DNA of 33,593 nt from Burkholderiales bacterium (GTDB lineage: Bacteria > Pseudomonadota > Gammaproteobacteria > Burkholderiales > Casimicrobiaceae): NCBI GenBank assembly GCA_014378555.1, contig JACMNN010000252.1, positions 1 through 33,593 on the forward strand. Direction: 5' to 3'. Below the pieces are notes generated by a model that saw nothing but the letters and a program-made list of their open reading frames with translations, was not told the DNA's origin and did no database searches. The translations under genes and the position numbers were made by a program. Below, piece after piece: positions 32,506-33,593 of this stretch. Positions within the stretch are counted from its first letter, which is position 1, and each line of letters begins with the position of its first letter.

Positions 32506-33593
32506 GCGTTTTCTCCCACAACATTCGCCATTCTCGCAGCATGTATGGCTATTGTCCGCCGCGTTCTGTCTTTTATTTGCCCCGCCAATTGGCCGCATGC
32601 CGCATCGATATCGTCGCCGCGCGTTTTACGAATCGTAGTCACAATTCCGGCGTCGGACAAGCAGCGCTGAAAGGCAAGGATTTGTTCGCGTGGCGACTTC
32701 TTAAATTCAGAATTGGGAAACGGATTGAACGGAATCAAGTTCAGTTTGCACGGCACCTGACGTGCGATTTTGATCAGCGCTTCGGCGTGCTCCCGCTGGT
32801 CGTTCACCCCGTCGAGCATTACGTACTCAAAGGTAATGAAATCGCGCGGTGCAAATTCAAGATAACGGTTGCATGAGGCGAGCAGCTCGGCAATCGGATA
32901 GCGTTTGTTGATCGGCACCAACATGTCGCGCAGCGCATCCGTGGGCGCATGCAGGCTGACTGCCAGCGCCACCGGGCAGCGCTTTGCCAACTCGTCGATT
33001 TGCGGCACCAGACCCGATGTCGACACTGTAACGCGACGCCGCGACAGGCCGTAGGCGTTGTCATCGAGCATCAGTTCAAGCGCGGGGACGACTGCCTCGA
33101 AGTTGGCGAGCGGCTCGCCCATGCCCATCATCACCACGTTGGTGACCGGTTGCACGCCGTCTAAGGTGCGGCCTATGATGCCTAAATCGGCTTTCAGCGT
33201 GCGGTCAGCGTAGCGCAGTTGACCGATGATTTCGGCGGTGGACAGGTTGCGGTTGAAGCCCTGTTTGCCAGTCGAGCAAAACGCACAATCGAGCGCGCAG
33301 CCGGCTTGGGACGACACGCACAATGTGCCGCGACCTTCTTCTGGAATAAACACAGCATCGACCGCGCTGCTGCCTACGTCAAACAGCCATTTGCGGGTGC
33401 CGTCGCTTGCGGTGGAATCACGGATTACTGTGAGATCGCGAATTTCCGCGTGCGCTGCCAGCGTTTCTCGCGTGCCTTTGGCGATGTCGGTCATGGCCGA
33501 AAAGTCAGTGACCTGCGATTGATGCAGCCACTTAAGGGTTTGTTTCGCGCGCATCTTCACACTGGACGGCTTTTCGCCGACCTGTGCGAAAAA
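32502..33593 (-). CDS. rlmN: 23S rRNA/tRNA adenine-C2 methyltransferase RlmN, 5' end outside the window
   Basis: A radical SAM enzyme that methylates A2503 of 23S rRNA and A37 of some tRNAs. The radical SAM cluster motif is [71 protein letters not shown] and [10 protein letters not shown] follow, and [20 protein letters not shown] carries the C-terminal catalytic cysteine. The frame is open through the window edge at 33593: residues before the GTG at 33560 read [13 protein letters not shown], resembling the family segment ahead of the conserved W-(I/L)-H-Q, so the true start lies beyond the window and 363 codons are visible. It starts a tightly coupled rlmN-pilF-rodZ-ispG unit. Confidence 0.96.
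   Translation of the reverse strand, partial: FFAQVGEKPSSVKMRAKQTLKWLHQSQVTDFSAMTDIAKGTRETLAAHAEIRDLTVIRDSTASDGTRKWLFDVGSSAVDAVFIPEEGRGTLCVSSQAGCALDCAFCSTGKQGFNRNLSTAEIIGQLRYADRTLKADLGIIGRTLDGVQPVTNVVMMGMGEPLANFEAVVPALELMLDDNAYGLSRRRVTVSTSGLVPQIDELAKRCPVALAVSLHAPTDALRDMLVPINKRYPIAELLASCNRYLEFAPRDFITFEYVMLDGVNDQREHAEALIKIARQVPCKLNLIPFNPFPNSEFKKSPREQILAFQRCLSDAGIVTTIRKTRGDDIDAACGQLAGQIKDRTRRTIAIHAARMANVVGENA

Overview
The window looks like a chromosome segment of a betaproteobacterium, most probably Burkholderiales or a close relative. The evidence is gene order: mdh divergent from a GntR regulator, followed by sdhCDAB-sdhE-gltA-odhA-odhB-lpd-zapE, and separately a block in the order rlmN-pilF-rodZ-ispG-hisS-yfgM-bamB-der-hfq-hflX-hflK-hflC-DUF2065. 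The DNA is moderately GC rich. The species cannot be named from the sequence alone.

Layout. (1) 1-4832, minus strand: an unrecognised 183-residue protein, then the 2-methylcitrate genes prpC and prpB, then malate dehydrogenase. A BrnT/BrnA-type toxin-antitoxin pair sits between prpB and prpC. Between that pair and prpC lies a decayed second copy of the 3' end of prpB, bracketed by GC-rich palindromes. (2) 4833-5070: a divergent control region with a perfect 26-bp palindrome, a strong operator candidate for the adjacent GntR/UTRA regulator. (3) 5071-18068, plus strand: one long run of central carbon genes that encodes the regulator, complete succinate dehydrogenase with its flavinylation factor, citrate synthase, all three subunits of 2-oxoglutarate dehydrogenase, a small unknown membrane protein, and the AFG1-type ATPase ZapE. 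Hairpins or repeat palindromes occupy the gltA-odhA, odhA-odhB and orfX-lpd gaps. (4) 18216-27144, minus strand: the DUF2065-hflC-hflK-hflX-hfq-der-bamB-yfgM-hisS block (RNA chaperone, ribosome GTPases, outer-membrane assembly, membrane protease control, histidyl-tRNA synthetase). (5) 27145-29434: an accessory gap holding an intact VapBC pair, a long hairpin repeat and a frameshifted VapC remnant; it separates hisS from ispG. (6) 29435-33593, minus strand: ispG, rodZ, pilF and rlmN, tightly packed with 4-nt overlaps; rlmN runs off the window edge.

Together the genes supply much of the oxidative TCA cycle (malate to citrate, 2-oxoglutarate to succinyl-CoA, succinate to fumarate) next to two methylcitrate-cycle enzymes that turn propionyl-CoA plus oxaloacetate into succinate plus pyruvate. 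Aconitase, isocitrate dehydrogenase, succinyl-CoA synthetase and fumarase are not in the window. The core genes look ordinary. The unusual material is in the joints: toxin-antitoxin modules at two operon breakpoints, gene remnants beside them, and several families of palindromic repeats. I found no CRISPR array, rRNA, tRNA, transposase or phage gene.
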